A program made the translations under genes and the position numbers. A stretch of 8,037 bases of DNA. Origin: Phycisphaerales bacterium (lineage in GTDB: Bacteria > Planctomycetota > Phycisphaerae > Sedimentisphaerales > Anaerohalosphaeraceae). Each line of letters begins with the position of its first letter. The first letter of the stretch is position 1. Where the stretch lies: contig DSDR01000284.1 of the NCBI GenBank assembly GCA_011048645.1, forward strand, positions 1 to 8,037, in the 5' to 3' direction. Shown piece by piece: positions 1 through 6,528 of this stretch. The notes below the pieces were generated by a model that made no database searches, had not been told where the DNA came from, and saw only the letters and a list, made by a program, of their open reading frames with translations.

Positions 1-139
1 GGCTGTAAGAATTCAGTTGCAGTGGTATCCGATTCTAAGTATAGTTGTGTATCTTAGAAATCTAAATCATAGATGTCAAATGTTTGTATTCTTCCGTCAG
101 TAAACAATAGCAGGGATCGTGTTTTTATTTTGAGCGCCA
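1..139. other. AT-rich leader upstream of the glycosyltransferase gene
   Basis: This stretch has no credible reading frame and is clearly richer in A and T than the genes. It probably holds the promoter of the glycosyltransferase gene. A candidate -35 TTGCAG (17-22) and -10 TATAGT (40-45) are separated by 17 bases, which would give a 5' UTR of about 90 bases. An imperfect inverted repeat covers the -10: TTCTAAG plus ATA (33-43, one bulged T) pairs with TATCTTAGAA (50-59) around a six-base loop. No T-run follows it, so it looks more like an operator or a chance hairpin than a terminator. No strong Shine-Dalgarno site is seen in front of the ATG at 140. Confidence 0.3.
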
Positions 140-1363
140 ATGGGTTGGCTTGAACTCATTATCGGGTTTTTGATCGTGGTGGAAATCGCGTTTACCGCGC
201 AGGTGTACAGCAATTTTCATTACGCAATGAAGAAATATCGGCGGGAGCGCACCTTTCGTCCGCACTGCGTTTTAATTGTGCCGTGTAAAGGACTGGATGA
301 AGCGTTTGAGGCGAACATCCGGTCGTTTTATGAGCAAGCCTACGCGGGGTATCGGCTGTGGTTTGTCGTCCAAAGTCGCGACGACGCCGCCTATGAGATG
401 CTGCTGAGGCTCAAGGCGCGCCATCGCTGTCGTTCCGAGGCCTCGGATGTGCGGATTCTGGCAGCCGGACGGAGCGCGGGCTGCAGCCAAAAACTGCATA
501 ATCTGTTGTTTGCGGTCGATCAGATGCCGCCGGATGTCGAGGTGCTGGTGTTTGCCGATTCGGATGCGTGCGCCGGTCCGGATTGGCTCTGTCAGGTGGT
601 CGCTCCGCTGCGAAAAAAACATATCGGTCTGGCCAGCGGGTATCGGTGGTTTGTCCCCAAGGACAGACATCCGGCCACGCTGGCTCTGTCGGCGATGAAT
701 GCGAAGGTGTGTCAGTTGCTGGGCAATACCCGGTTTAATTTAGCTTGGGGCGGTTCAATGGCGGTTCGCCGCAGCGATTTTGAACGCCTCGGCATCGAGC
801 ACATTTGGCGTCGGGCGCTGAGCGACGATCTGTCGCTGAGTTGCGCGATTCGCCGGGACGGATTGCGAACACGGTTTGTCCCGGCGTGTATGATTGCCTC
901 GTATCAATCTATGAGATGGGGCCGGTTGTGGGAGTTTGTGCGACGGCAGTTTATCATCACGCGGGTATATGCGCCGCGATTGTGGCTGTTCGGGCTGGTC
1001 GGGGCGCTGCTGTCGGTGGTCGGTCTGTGGGGCACATTGGCGCTGACCGTCTGGGGGCAGGCAGTCAGCGCGCCGTATCGGGCGGAATACGCCCTTGCGT
1101 TTGGGGTCTTTTTGAGCTGCCAGATTTTTCGGGCGATTATTCGACAGGAACTGGCGGCGCGGCTGCTGTCAAAAGACAAACAGGCCTTGCGTGCGGCGCG
1201 ATGGGCCGACTGGCTGGGATTCTGGATATGGGGGATTGTCCTGCTGGTGGTCATCCTTTCGTCCGCCGTCGGACGAACCATCGTCTGGCGGGGTATTCGC
1301 TATCGGATCAAAAGTCCCAAAGACATTGAAATCCTTGATGAAAACAAGCCGAAACACGGTTAA
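140..1363 (+). CDS. Membrane glycosyltransferase, GT2/GT21-like (ceramide glucosyltransferase/HpnI type)
   Basis: Predicted 407-residue inner-membrane glycosyltransferase that would transfer a sugar from a nucleotide-sugar donor to a lipid-like acceptor on the cytoplasmic face. An N-terminal membrane segment (about 4-25) is followed by a GT-A domain opening with VLIVPCKG (44-51). A conserved Lys lies in SQKLHNL (116-122), the metal-binding DSD is at 140-142, GGSMAVRR is at 204-211 and the SDD catalytic-base motif is at 228-230. Two to three hydrophobic C-terminal segments follow (about 282-306, 314-333, 357-377), then WRGIRYRI (383-390), typical of this group. The layout matches glucosylceramide synthase/HpnI-like enzymes of about 380-410 residues. 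The usual (Q/R)XXRW motif is not canonical: the expected place reads RRQFIITR (268-275). Acceptor and donor cannot be told from sequence. The ATG at 140 is the only start that keeps the first membrane segment, although its Shine-Dalgarno is poor. The GH2 gene starts 55 bases downstream and may be co-transcribed. Confidence 0.85.
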   Translation: MGWLELIIGFLIVVEIAFTAQVYSNFHYAMKKYRRERTFRPHCVLIVPCKGLDEAFEANIRSFYEQAYAGYRLWFVVQSRDDAAYEMLLRLKARHRCRSEASDVRILAAGRSAGCSQKLHNLLFAVDQMPPDVEVLVFADSDACAGPDWLCQVVAPLRKKHIGLASGYRWFVPKDRHPATLALSAMNAKVCQLLGNTRFNLAWGGSMAVRRSDFERLGIEHIWRRALSDDLSLSCAIRRDGLRTRFVPACMIASYQSMRWGRLWEFVRRQFIITRVYAPRLWLFGLVGALLSVVGLWGTLALTVWGQAVSAPYRAEYALAFGVFLSCQIFRAIIRQELAARLLSKDKQALRAARWADWLGFWIWGIVLLVVILSSAVGRTIVWRGIRYRIKSPKDIEILDENKPKHG

Positions 1364-1405
1364 AATGGCTGTGCCATACAAACAGCGGTTGTCTTTAGAA
1401 TTTGC

Positions 1406-1421
1406 GGAGGCAGTTACCATG
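1406..1421 (+). promoter_or_regulatory. Ribosome binding site fixing the GH2 start
   Basis: GGAGG (1406-1410) lies eight bases before the ATG at 1419. The frame stays open upstream to an ATG at 1191, but that start lies inside the glycosyltransferase gene, has no comparable site and would bury the signal peptide. The site therefore supports 1419 as the true start. Confidence 0.8.
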
Positions 1422-3785
1422 CGAAAGATAATGCTGATTTTGAGTTTGTTTTGTCTGTGCGGTTCGGTGTTGGGCGAACCGTCGCTTGAGGCCCGTCAGA
1501 TCGAGTCGTTTAATTCCGGCTGGCGTTTTGTGAAGGCGGACGCGGACGCGGCTGAAAAGCCCGATTTTGACGATTCTTCGTGGCAGACCGTCGATGTGCC
1601 GCACGACTGGAGCATTGCCGGCCCATTTTCATCGGATGCGCCGTGCGACGGCGACGGCGGGTTTTTGCCGACGGGGATCAGTTGGTACCGCAAGGCGTTT
1701 ACCGTTCCGTCGGGGTGGGCCGATAAGCTGGTGTTTGTTGAATTTGACGGGATTATGGCCAACAGCACGGTCTGGATCAACGGCCATCAGCTCGGGCATC
1801 GGCCAAGCGGCTACGTCAGCCAGCGGTACGAACTGACGCCGCATTTGAAGCCCACCGGTCAGGCGAATGTTCTTGCGGTGCGAACCGACACCACCGTGCA
1901 GCCGGATTCGCGGTGGTACACCGGCCAGGGAATCTATCGTCCTGTGCGGCTGATTGCGACCGATCCGGTGCGGCTGGGGCAGTGGAGCACGTTTGTTTCG
2001 ACGCCGAAGATAACGGACGACCAGGCCGCGATACGAGTGCAGACGGAGGTGGTCAATGCGGCCAATACCGCACGAAGCGTTTCCATCGAGACGATTTTTT
2101 ATACGCCGGACGGCACGACGGCTGCACGGAGCACATCGCCGGCTAAAACGATCGCGGGGGGAAAAACCGAGCCGTTCGAACTGAATCTTACCGTGCGCCA
2201 GCCGCGGCGATGGGATATTGTCTCGCCGGCGCTTTATACCGCCCATACCAAAGTCATCTCGGAGGACAAGACGCTGGACGATGTGATCACCGCCTTCGGG
2301 ATTCGCGAGTTCCGGTTTGAGCCGGCCACCGGTTTTTGGCTCAACGGGCGAAATTTCAAGATCAAAGGAGCGTGCGTCCATCATGACGGCGGGGCGTTTG
2401 GAGCGGCGGTTCCGCTGCAGGTCTGGCGTGATCGGCTCGAAACGCTTCGTTCGCTGGGCGTCAACGCCATTCGCACGGCTCACAACGCCGTTGCGCCGGA
2501 ATTTCTGGACTTGTGCGACCGGATGGGCTTTCTGGTGATGAATGAATTTCTTGATGTCTGGCAGGTCGGCAAGCGGCGGGGCGACTATCACCGTTTCTTC
2601 GATGAATGGGCGCTGATCGATACGCGCCAAACGGTGCGGCGCGACCGGAATCATCCGAGCGTCATCATTTACAGCGCCGGCAACGAGATACGCGACACGC
2701 CGCGCCCGGAGCGGGCCAAACGCATCCTGGCGTCGCTGATTGAGGTCTATCATACCGAAGACCCGACCCGACCGGTGACGCAGGGTCTGTTCAGGCCGAA
2801 TGTCAGCGGTGATTATGACAATGGACTGGCGGATATGCTGGATGTCGTCGGTCAAAATTACCGTGAAAATGAGCTGCTGGCGGCGTATCGGCAAAACCCG
2901 AAGCGCAAAATTCTCGGCACGGAAAATTCACATGATCTCAATGTCTGGCTGGCCATGCGGGATCATCCGCCGTTTTCGGGGCAGTTTATCTGGAGCGGGA
3001 TTGATTATCTGGGCGAATCGCGCCAATGGCCTGCGATTTCGACGCCGTTCGGGATCATCGACCGAGCCGGCGGGCTGCGTCCCCGCTCCTATCAGCGGCA
3101 AAGCTGGTGGGCGGATGAGCCGATGGTGCATATCGTTCGGCGTATCGGACGCAATGAACCGTCGCCGATTGATCCGGGCTATGAGGCCAGCACCGATGCC
3201 CGTTTTCGCGTGCTTGAGTTTTCCGACTGGACGCCAATGAATCGTCAGCCGCATACCGAGACGGTGGATGTCTATAGCAATTGCGAATCGGTCGAGCTGT
3301 TTCTTAACGGGCGTTCGCTGGGGGCAAAGACAAGGCCCGACGATGATTCACCGCGGACGTGGCGGGTGGAGTTTGAGCCGGGCGTGATCCGTGCGGTCGG
3401 TTCCAATGGCGATCAGGTCGTCGCGGTCAAAGCGCATCGAACAGCCGGACAACCGGCCGCCGTGCGATTGCTGGCCCCGCGTTCGACGCTGACGATGGAC
3501 TGGGATGACGTGGTGCGGGTGGAAGTGCAGATCGTGGATGAAAACGGCGTTCTCGTTCCCGCCGCCCGTAATCAGATGGCCTTTGAGGTGGATGAGCCGG
3601 GCGTCATCGCAGCGGTGGACAACGCCGATGTCTTCTCCCATGAGTCGTTTCAGGCCCATGGCCGCAGCGCCTATCAGGGGCGCTGTTATGTGTGGGTCAG
3701 GGCTGGCGCCGAACGTGGACAATTTACACTGACCGCGCGGTCGGACGATCTCAAAGCAGATACGCTGACCTTTAAGATTCAATGA
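1419..3785 (+). CDS. Secreted glycoside hydrolase family 2 protein (beta-galactosidase type)
   Basis: A 788-residue exo-acting GH2 glycosidase, probably exported and removing beta-linked galactosyl (or glucuronosyl/mannosyl) ends from oligosaccharides. Residues 1-19 form a signal peptide: MRK, a hydrophobic core, then GSVLG. Domains in order are the jelly-roll sugar-binding domain (about 28-180, with PHDWSI and RWYTGQGIYR), an Ig-like domain (about 188-293), and a TIM barrel (about 296-600). Two C-terminal beta domains follow: a DUF4982-type domain (about 613-672, VELFLNGRSLG) and a GH2 C-terminal domain 5 (about 680-785). The acid/base is Glu423 in SAGNE. The nucleophile is very likely Glu502 in ILGTEN, followed by the family landmark GQFIWSGIDYLGES (521-534). 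Length and domain order match DUF4982-bearing beta-galactosidases, and nothing is missing. Exact sugar specificity is uncertain, because this subfamily covers several activities. A GT gene lies upstream in the same direction, and the convergent cyclase gene ends 65 bases beyond. Confidence 0.9.
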   Translation: MRKIMLILSLFCLCGSVLGEPSLEARQIESFNSGWRFVKADADAAEKPDFDDSSWQTVDVPHDWSIAGPFSSDAPCDGDGGFLPTGISWYRKAFTVPSGWADKLVFVEFDGIMANSTVWINGHQLGHRPSGYVSQRYELTPHLKPTGQANVLAVRTDTTVQPDSRWYTGQGIYRPVRLIATDPVRLGQWSTFVSTPKITDDQAAIRVQTEVVNAANTARSVSIETIFYTPDGTTAARSTSPAKTIAGGKTEPFELNLTVRQPRRWDIVSPALYTAHTKVISEDKTLDDVITAFGIREFRFEPATGFWLNGRNFKIKGACVHHDGGAFGAAVPLQVWRDRLETLRSLGVNAIRTAHNAVAPEFLDLCDRMGFLVMNEFLDVWQVGKRRGDYHRFFDEWALIDTRQTVRRDRNHPSVIIYSAGNEIRDTPRPERAKRILASLIEVYHTEDPTRPVTQGLFRPNVSGDYDNGLADMLDVVGQNYRENELLAAYRQNPKRKILGTENSHDLNVWLAMRDHPPFSGQFIWSGIDYLGESRQWPAISTPFGIIDRAGGLRPRSYQRQSWWADEPMVHIVRRIGRNEPSPIDPGYEASTDARFRVLEFSDWTPMNRQPHTETVDVYSNCESVELFLNGRSLGAKTRPDDDSPRTWRVEFEPGVIRAVGSNGDQVVAVKAHRTAGQPAAVRLLAPRSTLTMDWDDVVRVEVQIVDENGVLVPAARNQMAFEVDEPGVIAAVDNADVFSHESFQAHGRSAYQGRCYVWVRAGAERGQFTLTARSDDLKADTLTFKIQ

Positions 3786-3811
3786 GGAAATTCAACGGTT
3801 GTCCGTCTGCG

Positions 3812-3835
3812 AAAACCGGATGGACCTTCCGTTTT
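3812..3835. terminator. Weak bidirectional terminator between convergent genes
   Basis: In the 65-base gap between the GH2 stop and the cyclase stop, CGGA (3817-3820) pairs with TCCG (3828-3831) around a seven-base loop. It is flanked by AAAA on the left (3812-3815) and TTTT on the right (3832-3835). With one bulged C the A and T runs extend the stem to eight pairs, and each strand ends in a T-run. That arrangement is expected for a terminator shared by convergent genes. The GC core is only four pairs, so strength is doubtful. Confidence 0.35.
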
Positions 3836-3850
3836 GCCGTTCATACGAGA

Positions 3851-4933
3851 CTATTGAGCGGCGGCGGTCATTTCAAACACCGAGACGCGGCCTTTGCCGG
3901 CCTGTTTGGCGGCATAGAGCGCCCGGTCGGTGGTGCGAGCGACCTCGCCGGGCCCGCTGTGGCCGTCGTATTGTCCGACGCCAACGCTGACGGACAGATC
4001 GATTTTGTGCTGTTCCCAGATCATCGGCGTGCTTTTGACCATTGTCACTATACGCTCGGCTACGACCGCTGCATCGGCCAGTGAGGTGTTCGGTAATATG
4101 ACGGCAAACTCGTCGCCGCCGTAACGGGCGGCCACGTCAATTTGCCGAATACAGGCCCCGATGCGGCGGGCGATCTGCTTGATGGCCATATCGCCGGCGC
4201 GGTGGCCGTAGCTGTCGTTGATGGGCTTGAGATTGTCCACGTCGGCCATAATGATCGACAGCCGTCCGCCGTAACGCTGGGTACGCCGCAATTCCGCCTC
4301 CAACGTCTCATAAAACGTGCGGTGGTTGAGCATTCCCGTCAGGCCGTCGGTCTTGGCCTGTCGCTGGGTCTTTTCAAACAGCTTGATGTTGCCGATGGAG
4401 GCGCCCACAAGCTGACGAAACAGCTCGACAATGGCGATTTGATCCTCGTTAAAGCGTTCTCCATCGGTCTTGTCGCTCAGATTCAGTACGCCTACGACGC
4501 GCCCATGGCAGATCAGCGGGGCGATGATGCAACTTTTGGTACTGTAATTTCTCGAAAACGACCGTTGGGTGTGTTTCATATTCGGGGTTGTGTGGGTATC
4601 CACATCGTCGATAATCAGCAGCTCCTGGCTCCGCACCGCCGCGACCATCGGCGAAGGCGGATTCTGATTGAGTGAGACGATGTTATTGATGAGAAACGGA
4701 TGGTTGTTGTTTTCCAGATGCAGGATATCGCTGTTTTCATCAAGGATATACAGCGAAGCGAGCCGCGCCCCGACCAGTTGCGGGATTTCGTTGACGCAGA
4801 TGTCGGCGATGCGTTTGACATCGAGACAGTTGATTTTCTTGGCCAGCGGCGTGATCAGATCCAGTCGGCTGCTTTGCCCGGCTGAGCCGGAGCCGGCGGA
4901 CCGACGGTTCGATTGGGTTGTGTCCTTTTTCAT
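3851..4933 (-). CDS. GAF-GGDEF diguanylate cyclase
   Basis: A 360-residue cytoplasmic protein without membrane segments. It should condense two GTP into cyclic di-GMP under control of a sensory GAF domain. The first 25 residues are polar and Ser/Gly-rich. The GAF domain covers about 35-185 (LASLYILDEN, SCIIAPLICHGRVVGVLNLS, FNEDQIAIVELF). A short linker with the TDGLTGMLNHRTF signature (195-207) leads into the GGDEF domain. Substrate and metal motifs DVDNLKPIND (231-240) and SYGHRAGD (241-248) are present, the active-site GGDEF is intact at 272-276, and the product-inhibition I-site RQID (263-266) lies exactly five residues before it. The protein therefore looks active and feedback-inhibited. 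The GAF ligand is unknown. Three Cys (36, 46, 135) lie in or next to the GAF region without an obvious metal-site spacing. The ATG at 4933 lacks a good Shine-Dalgarno site. The gene is monocistronic, convergent with GH2 and divergent from the rhamnose operon. Confidence 0.92.
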   Translation of the reverse strand: MKKDTTQSNRRSAGSGSAGQSSRLDLITPLAKKINCLDVKRIADICVNEIPQLVGARLASLYILDENSDILHLENNNHPFLINNIVSLNQNPPSPMVAAVRSQELLIIDDVDTHTTPNMKHTQRSFSRNYSTKSCIIAPLICHGRVVGVLNLSDKTDGERFNEDQIAIVELFRQLVGASIGNIKLFEKTQRQAKTDGLTGMLNHRTFYETLEAELRRTQRYGGRLSIIMADVDNLKPINDSYGHRAGDMAIKQIARRIGACIRQIDVAARYGGDEFAVILPNTSLADAAVVAERIVTMVKSTPMIWEQHKIDLSVSVGVGQYDGHSGPGEVARTTDRALYAAKQAGKGRVSVFEMTAAAQ

Positions 4934-4954
4934 GTCGCTATCGTATCCGTAAAA

Positions 4955-5016
4955 GGTCTGTGCATCTGTCTTTTTGATTCTCTCACAGTCGTGCCGTTAT
5001 ATCGGAAACACAGACC
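4955..5016 (-). promoter_or_regulatory. Possible structured leader of the diguanylate cyclase gene
   Basis: Read on the minus strand, GGTCTGTG (5016-5009) and CACAGACC (4962-4955) form a perfect eight-base inverted repeat enclosing 46 bases. It is followed directly by TTTT and ends 21 bases before the cyclase start codon. The enclosed part can form two smaller hairpins (CCG/CGG and CTGT/ACAG), giving a three-way-junction shape. It does not match the cyclic di-GMP riboswitch consensus as I know it. A TATAAC that could be a -10 box lies inside the loop (minus strand, 5001-4996); if that is the promoter, the full structure would not be transcribed. An eight-base match could be chance. Confidence 0.25.
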
Positions 5017-5159
5017 GGTCGATTAACCGCAAAGTGAAAAAAACTGTACCCGTCCGGCACGTGGGGCACGTTCCGACAAGCCGACTGTTGCGGTTGTTAT
5101 AGGACGTCTTCCGTCGTCGGTAGATCTGGAAGTCTTTGACCGGGCGCCGGATTTTGGTA

Positions 5160-5307
5160 TTCGAATGGTGAACGGAGCTTTGGCGAACGCCTGTTCATTC
5201 TCCCTGGTGCGCCGGGTTTGGGAGCACGGGCAGCCGAAGGTGAGCGAGAGTCGGCGGATACCGGCGGTTCAGCGACCGGAACCACGTTCGTTTGTGTTCG
5301 AATGGTG
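5160..5307. repeat. Spaced 11-bp direct repeat upstream of the rhamnose operon promoter
   Basis: TTCGAATGGTG occurs at 5160-5170 and again at 5297-5307, in the same orientation. The spacing is 137 bases, close to a whole number of helical turns (13 at 10.5 bp). Because 137 is not a multiple of three, the repeat is not explained by a repeated peptide. The right copy ends 54 bases before the candidate -35 box, so the pair could be regulator sites, but a chance or relic duplication is possible. Confidence 0.35.
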
Positions 5308-5361
5308 TGGTATTGGCGGGATTGGTATGAAAACAAGCGGTTGATTGTGGCAAAAGGCGTA

Positions 5362-5389
5362 TTGCATTTCTGTCCTTTGGGCTTATACT
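5362..5389 (+). promoter_or_regulatory. Candidate sigma-70-type promoter of the rhamnose operon
   Basis: TTGCAT (5362-5367) and TATACT (5384-5389) are separated by 16 bases. The -10 box matches the consensus at five of six positions, the -35 at three of six, as expected for an activator-dependent or moderate promoter. Transcription would start near 5396 and give a leader of about 45 bases before the aldolase gene. Confidence 0.45.
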
Positions 5390-5439
5390 CTAAAATGGAT
5401 GGCCTGTAAAAATTGGACTAACACTGGGAAAGGATGCTT

Positions 5440-6507
5440 GTGGAGTTACTGGATGTCATAACTGAACTTTCGCATGAATTTGGCACGGCCGAATATGTTC
5501 GTGGGGGCGGGGGAAACACATCGGTCAAAACCGACAGCACGCTTTGGGTCAAACCTTCCGGCACTACACTTGCCGACTTGAAACCTTCAGATTTTGTCGC
5601 TCTGGATCGTTCCAAACTGGGGGCGCTGTATCGCGCTGAGCCGCCTGCTGATGCGGCTGAACGCGAGGCGATGGTCAAGGAGCTGATGGCGCAAGCGGTG
5701 TTGCCGTCTGGTTCGGGGCGTCCGTCGGTCGAGGCGCCGCTGCACGATTCGCTCAGTGCACGGTATGTGGTGCATACGCACCCGGCGCTGGTCAACGGGA
5801 TGACATGCGGCAAAGAGGGCAAGGCGGCGTGCCGACGATGTTTTCCGCAGTCATTGTGGCTGGATTATGTCGATCCGGGATATACGCTGTGTATGGCGGT
5901 TCGCAAGGCGGTGGCTGACTATAAAGCGGACTTCGGGCGCGAGCCGGCGCTGATTTTCCTGAAGAATCATGGGGTGTTTGTGGCCGCCGACGAGGCCGAT
6001 GAGATTCGTAAGCTTTATATTGGGTTGATGACGACGCTGCAGCGTCATTACGCCGGTCGGTCGATTAGCTGCAAACTGCCGGTCGGGCCGGCGCCGGACG
6101 CGACGGAGGTGGCAGCGGCACGGGAGATGATTCGACAGGCGTTTGAGGACCCGACGGTGCGCGTGGCGGCCTCGGGGCCGTTTGAGCTGCCGCAAGGGCC
6201 GATCTCGCCGGATCATCTTGTATATGCCAAGTCCTTTTATCTGACTGAAAAACCCACGGTCGAGGCGGTGGCGACCTTTCGTGAAAAGCACGGGTATTTA
6301 CCGCAGGTGGTCGCATTTGGGCCGATGGCGCTGGGGGTCGGACCGACGCCGAAAAAAGCCGAGCTGGCGCTGGAACTGGCCACAGACGGGGCGATTGTCA
6401 AACAGTTGGCTGAGGCGTTCGGCGGGATTGATTATATGACCGATGCGGCGCGGGAATTTATTGAGAACTGGGAAGTCGAGTCGTACCGCAGTGGGCAGAT
6501 CAAGTGA
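5440..6507 (+). CDS. Class II aldolase, probable L-rhamnulose-1-phosphate aldolase (stand-alone domain)
   Basis: A 355-residue cytoplasmic zinc aldolase, predicted to split L-rhamnulose-1-phosphate into DHAP and L-lactaldehyde. Visible class II (AraD/FucA) features are the Gly-rich GGGGNTS (22-28) and KPSG (38-41) phosphate sites, the catalytic Glu98 in RPSVE, and zinc ligands His112 and His114 in HTHP and His177 in KNHG. The region after about 215 (with SPDH at 256-259) resembles the extended aldolase half of bifunctional rhamnulose-phosphate aldolase/lactaldehyde dehydrogenase proteins. This protein ends without the short-chain dehydrogenase half. Adjacent rhaA favours rhamnulose over fuculose phosphate, but the related substrate cannot be excluded. 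Start choice: an ATG at 5434 overlaps the AAAGGA Shine-Dalgarno (5429-5434), whereas the GTG at 5440 lies five bases after it, so I prefer GTG; the alternative adds two residues. The next gene follows after 21 bases, so the genes are an operon. Confidence 0.82.
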   Translation: MELLDVITELSHEFGTAEYVRGGGGNTSVKTDSTLWVKPSGTTLADLKPSDFVALDRSKLGALYRAEPPADAAEREAMVKELMAQAVLPSGSGRPSVEAPLHDSLSARYVVHTHPALVNGMTCGKEGKAACRRCFPQSLWLDYVDPGYTLCMAVRKAVADYKADFGREPALIFLKNHGVFVAADEADEIRKLYIGLMTTLQRHYAGRSISCKLPVGPAPDATEVAAAREMIRQAFEDPTVRVAASGPFELPQGPISPDHLVYAKSFYLTEKPTVEAVATFREKHGYLPQVVAFGPMALGVGPTPKKAELALELATDGAIVKQLAEAFGGIDYMTDAAREFIENWEVESYRSGQIK

Positions 6508-6528
6508 TTTCAGGCATCAGGAGTCAAT

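Larger units (their letters stand above)
4934..5433. other. Divergent intergenic region, about 500 bases
   Basis: This interval separates the divergent cyclase and aldolase genes. It contains the candidate cyclase leader (4955-5016), a tandem GGCACGT (5056-5062 and 5065-5071), a GGCG-AA-CGCC hairpin (5182-5191), an 11-base direct repeat (5160-5170 and 5297-5307), and the likely operon promoter (5362-5389). The centre (about 5100-5330) is as GC-rich as coding DNA. It holds only two short opposing frames: a proline-rich one on the minus strand (5336-5097, TTG start) and one on the plus strand (5218-5409). Neither has a recognisable domain or a convincing ribosome site, so I do not call a gene here. 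Confidence 0.5.

Noticed and set aside
1365..1377. ATGGC-TGT-GCCAT hairpin between the glycosyltransferase and GH2 genes as a terminator
   Set aside because: The stem is only five pairs and no T-run follows, so it does not argue against co-transcription.
1191..1418. N-terminal extension of the GH2 frame to an ATG at 1191
   Set aside because: It lies within the glycosyltransferase gene in another frame. The GGAGG site and signal peptide place the start at 1419.
1629..2894. Long minus-strand open frame (421 codons) opposite GH2
   Set aside because: It is antisense to a clear GH2 domain protein. The translation is Arg/Pro/His-rich with no domain, as expected of a shadow frame in GC-rich DNA.
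4142..4675. Plus-strand open frame (177 codons) opposite the cyclase gene
   Set aside because: The opposite strand encodes the GAF-GGDEF protein with intact motifs; this frame is its shadow.
4955..5016. Cyclic di-GMP riboswitch upstream of the diguanylate cyclase
   Set aside because: A three-way-junction shape is possible, but the conserved sequence blocks of the known classes are not visible.
5182..5191. GGCG-AA-CGCC as a LacI-type operator for the rhamnose operon
   Set aside because: It is a short hairpin with a non-symmetric centre, a single copy, and 180 bases from the promoter; too little to call.
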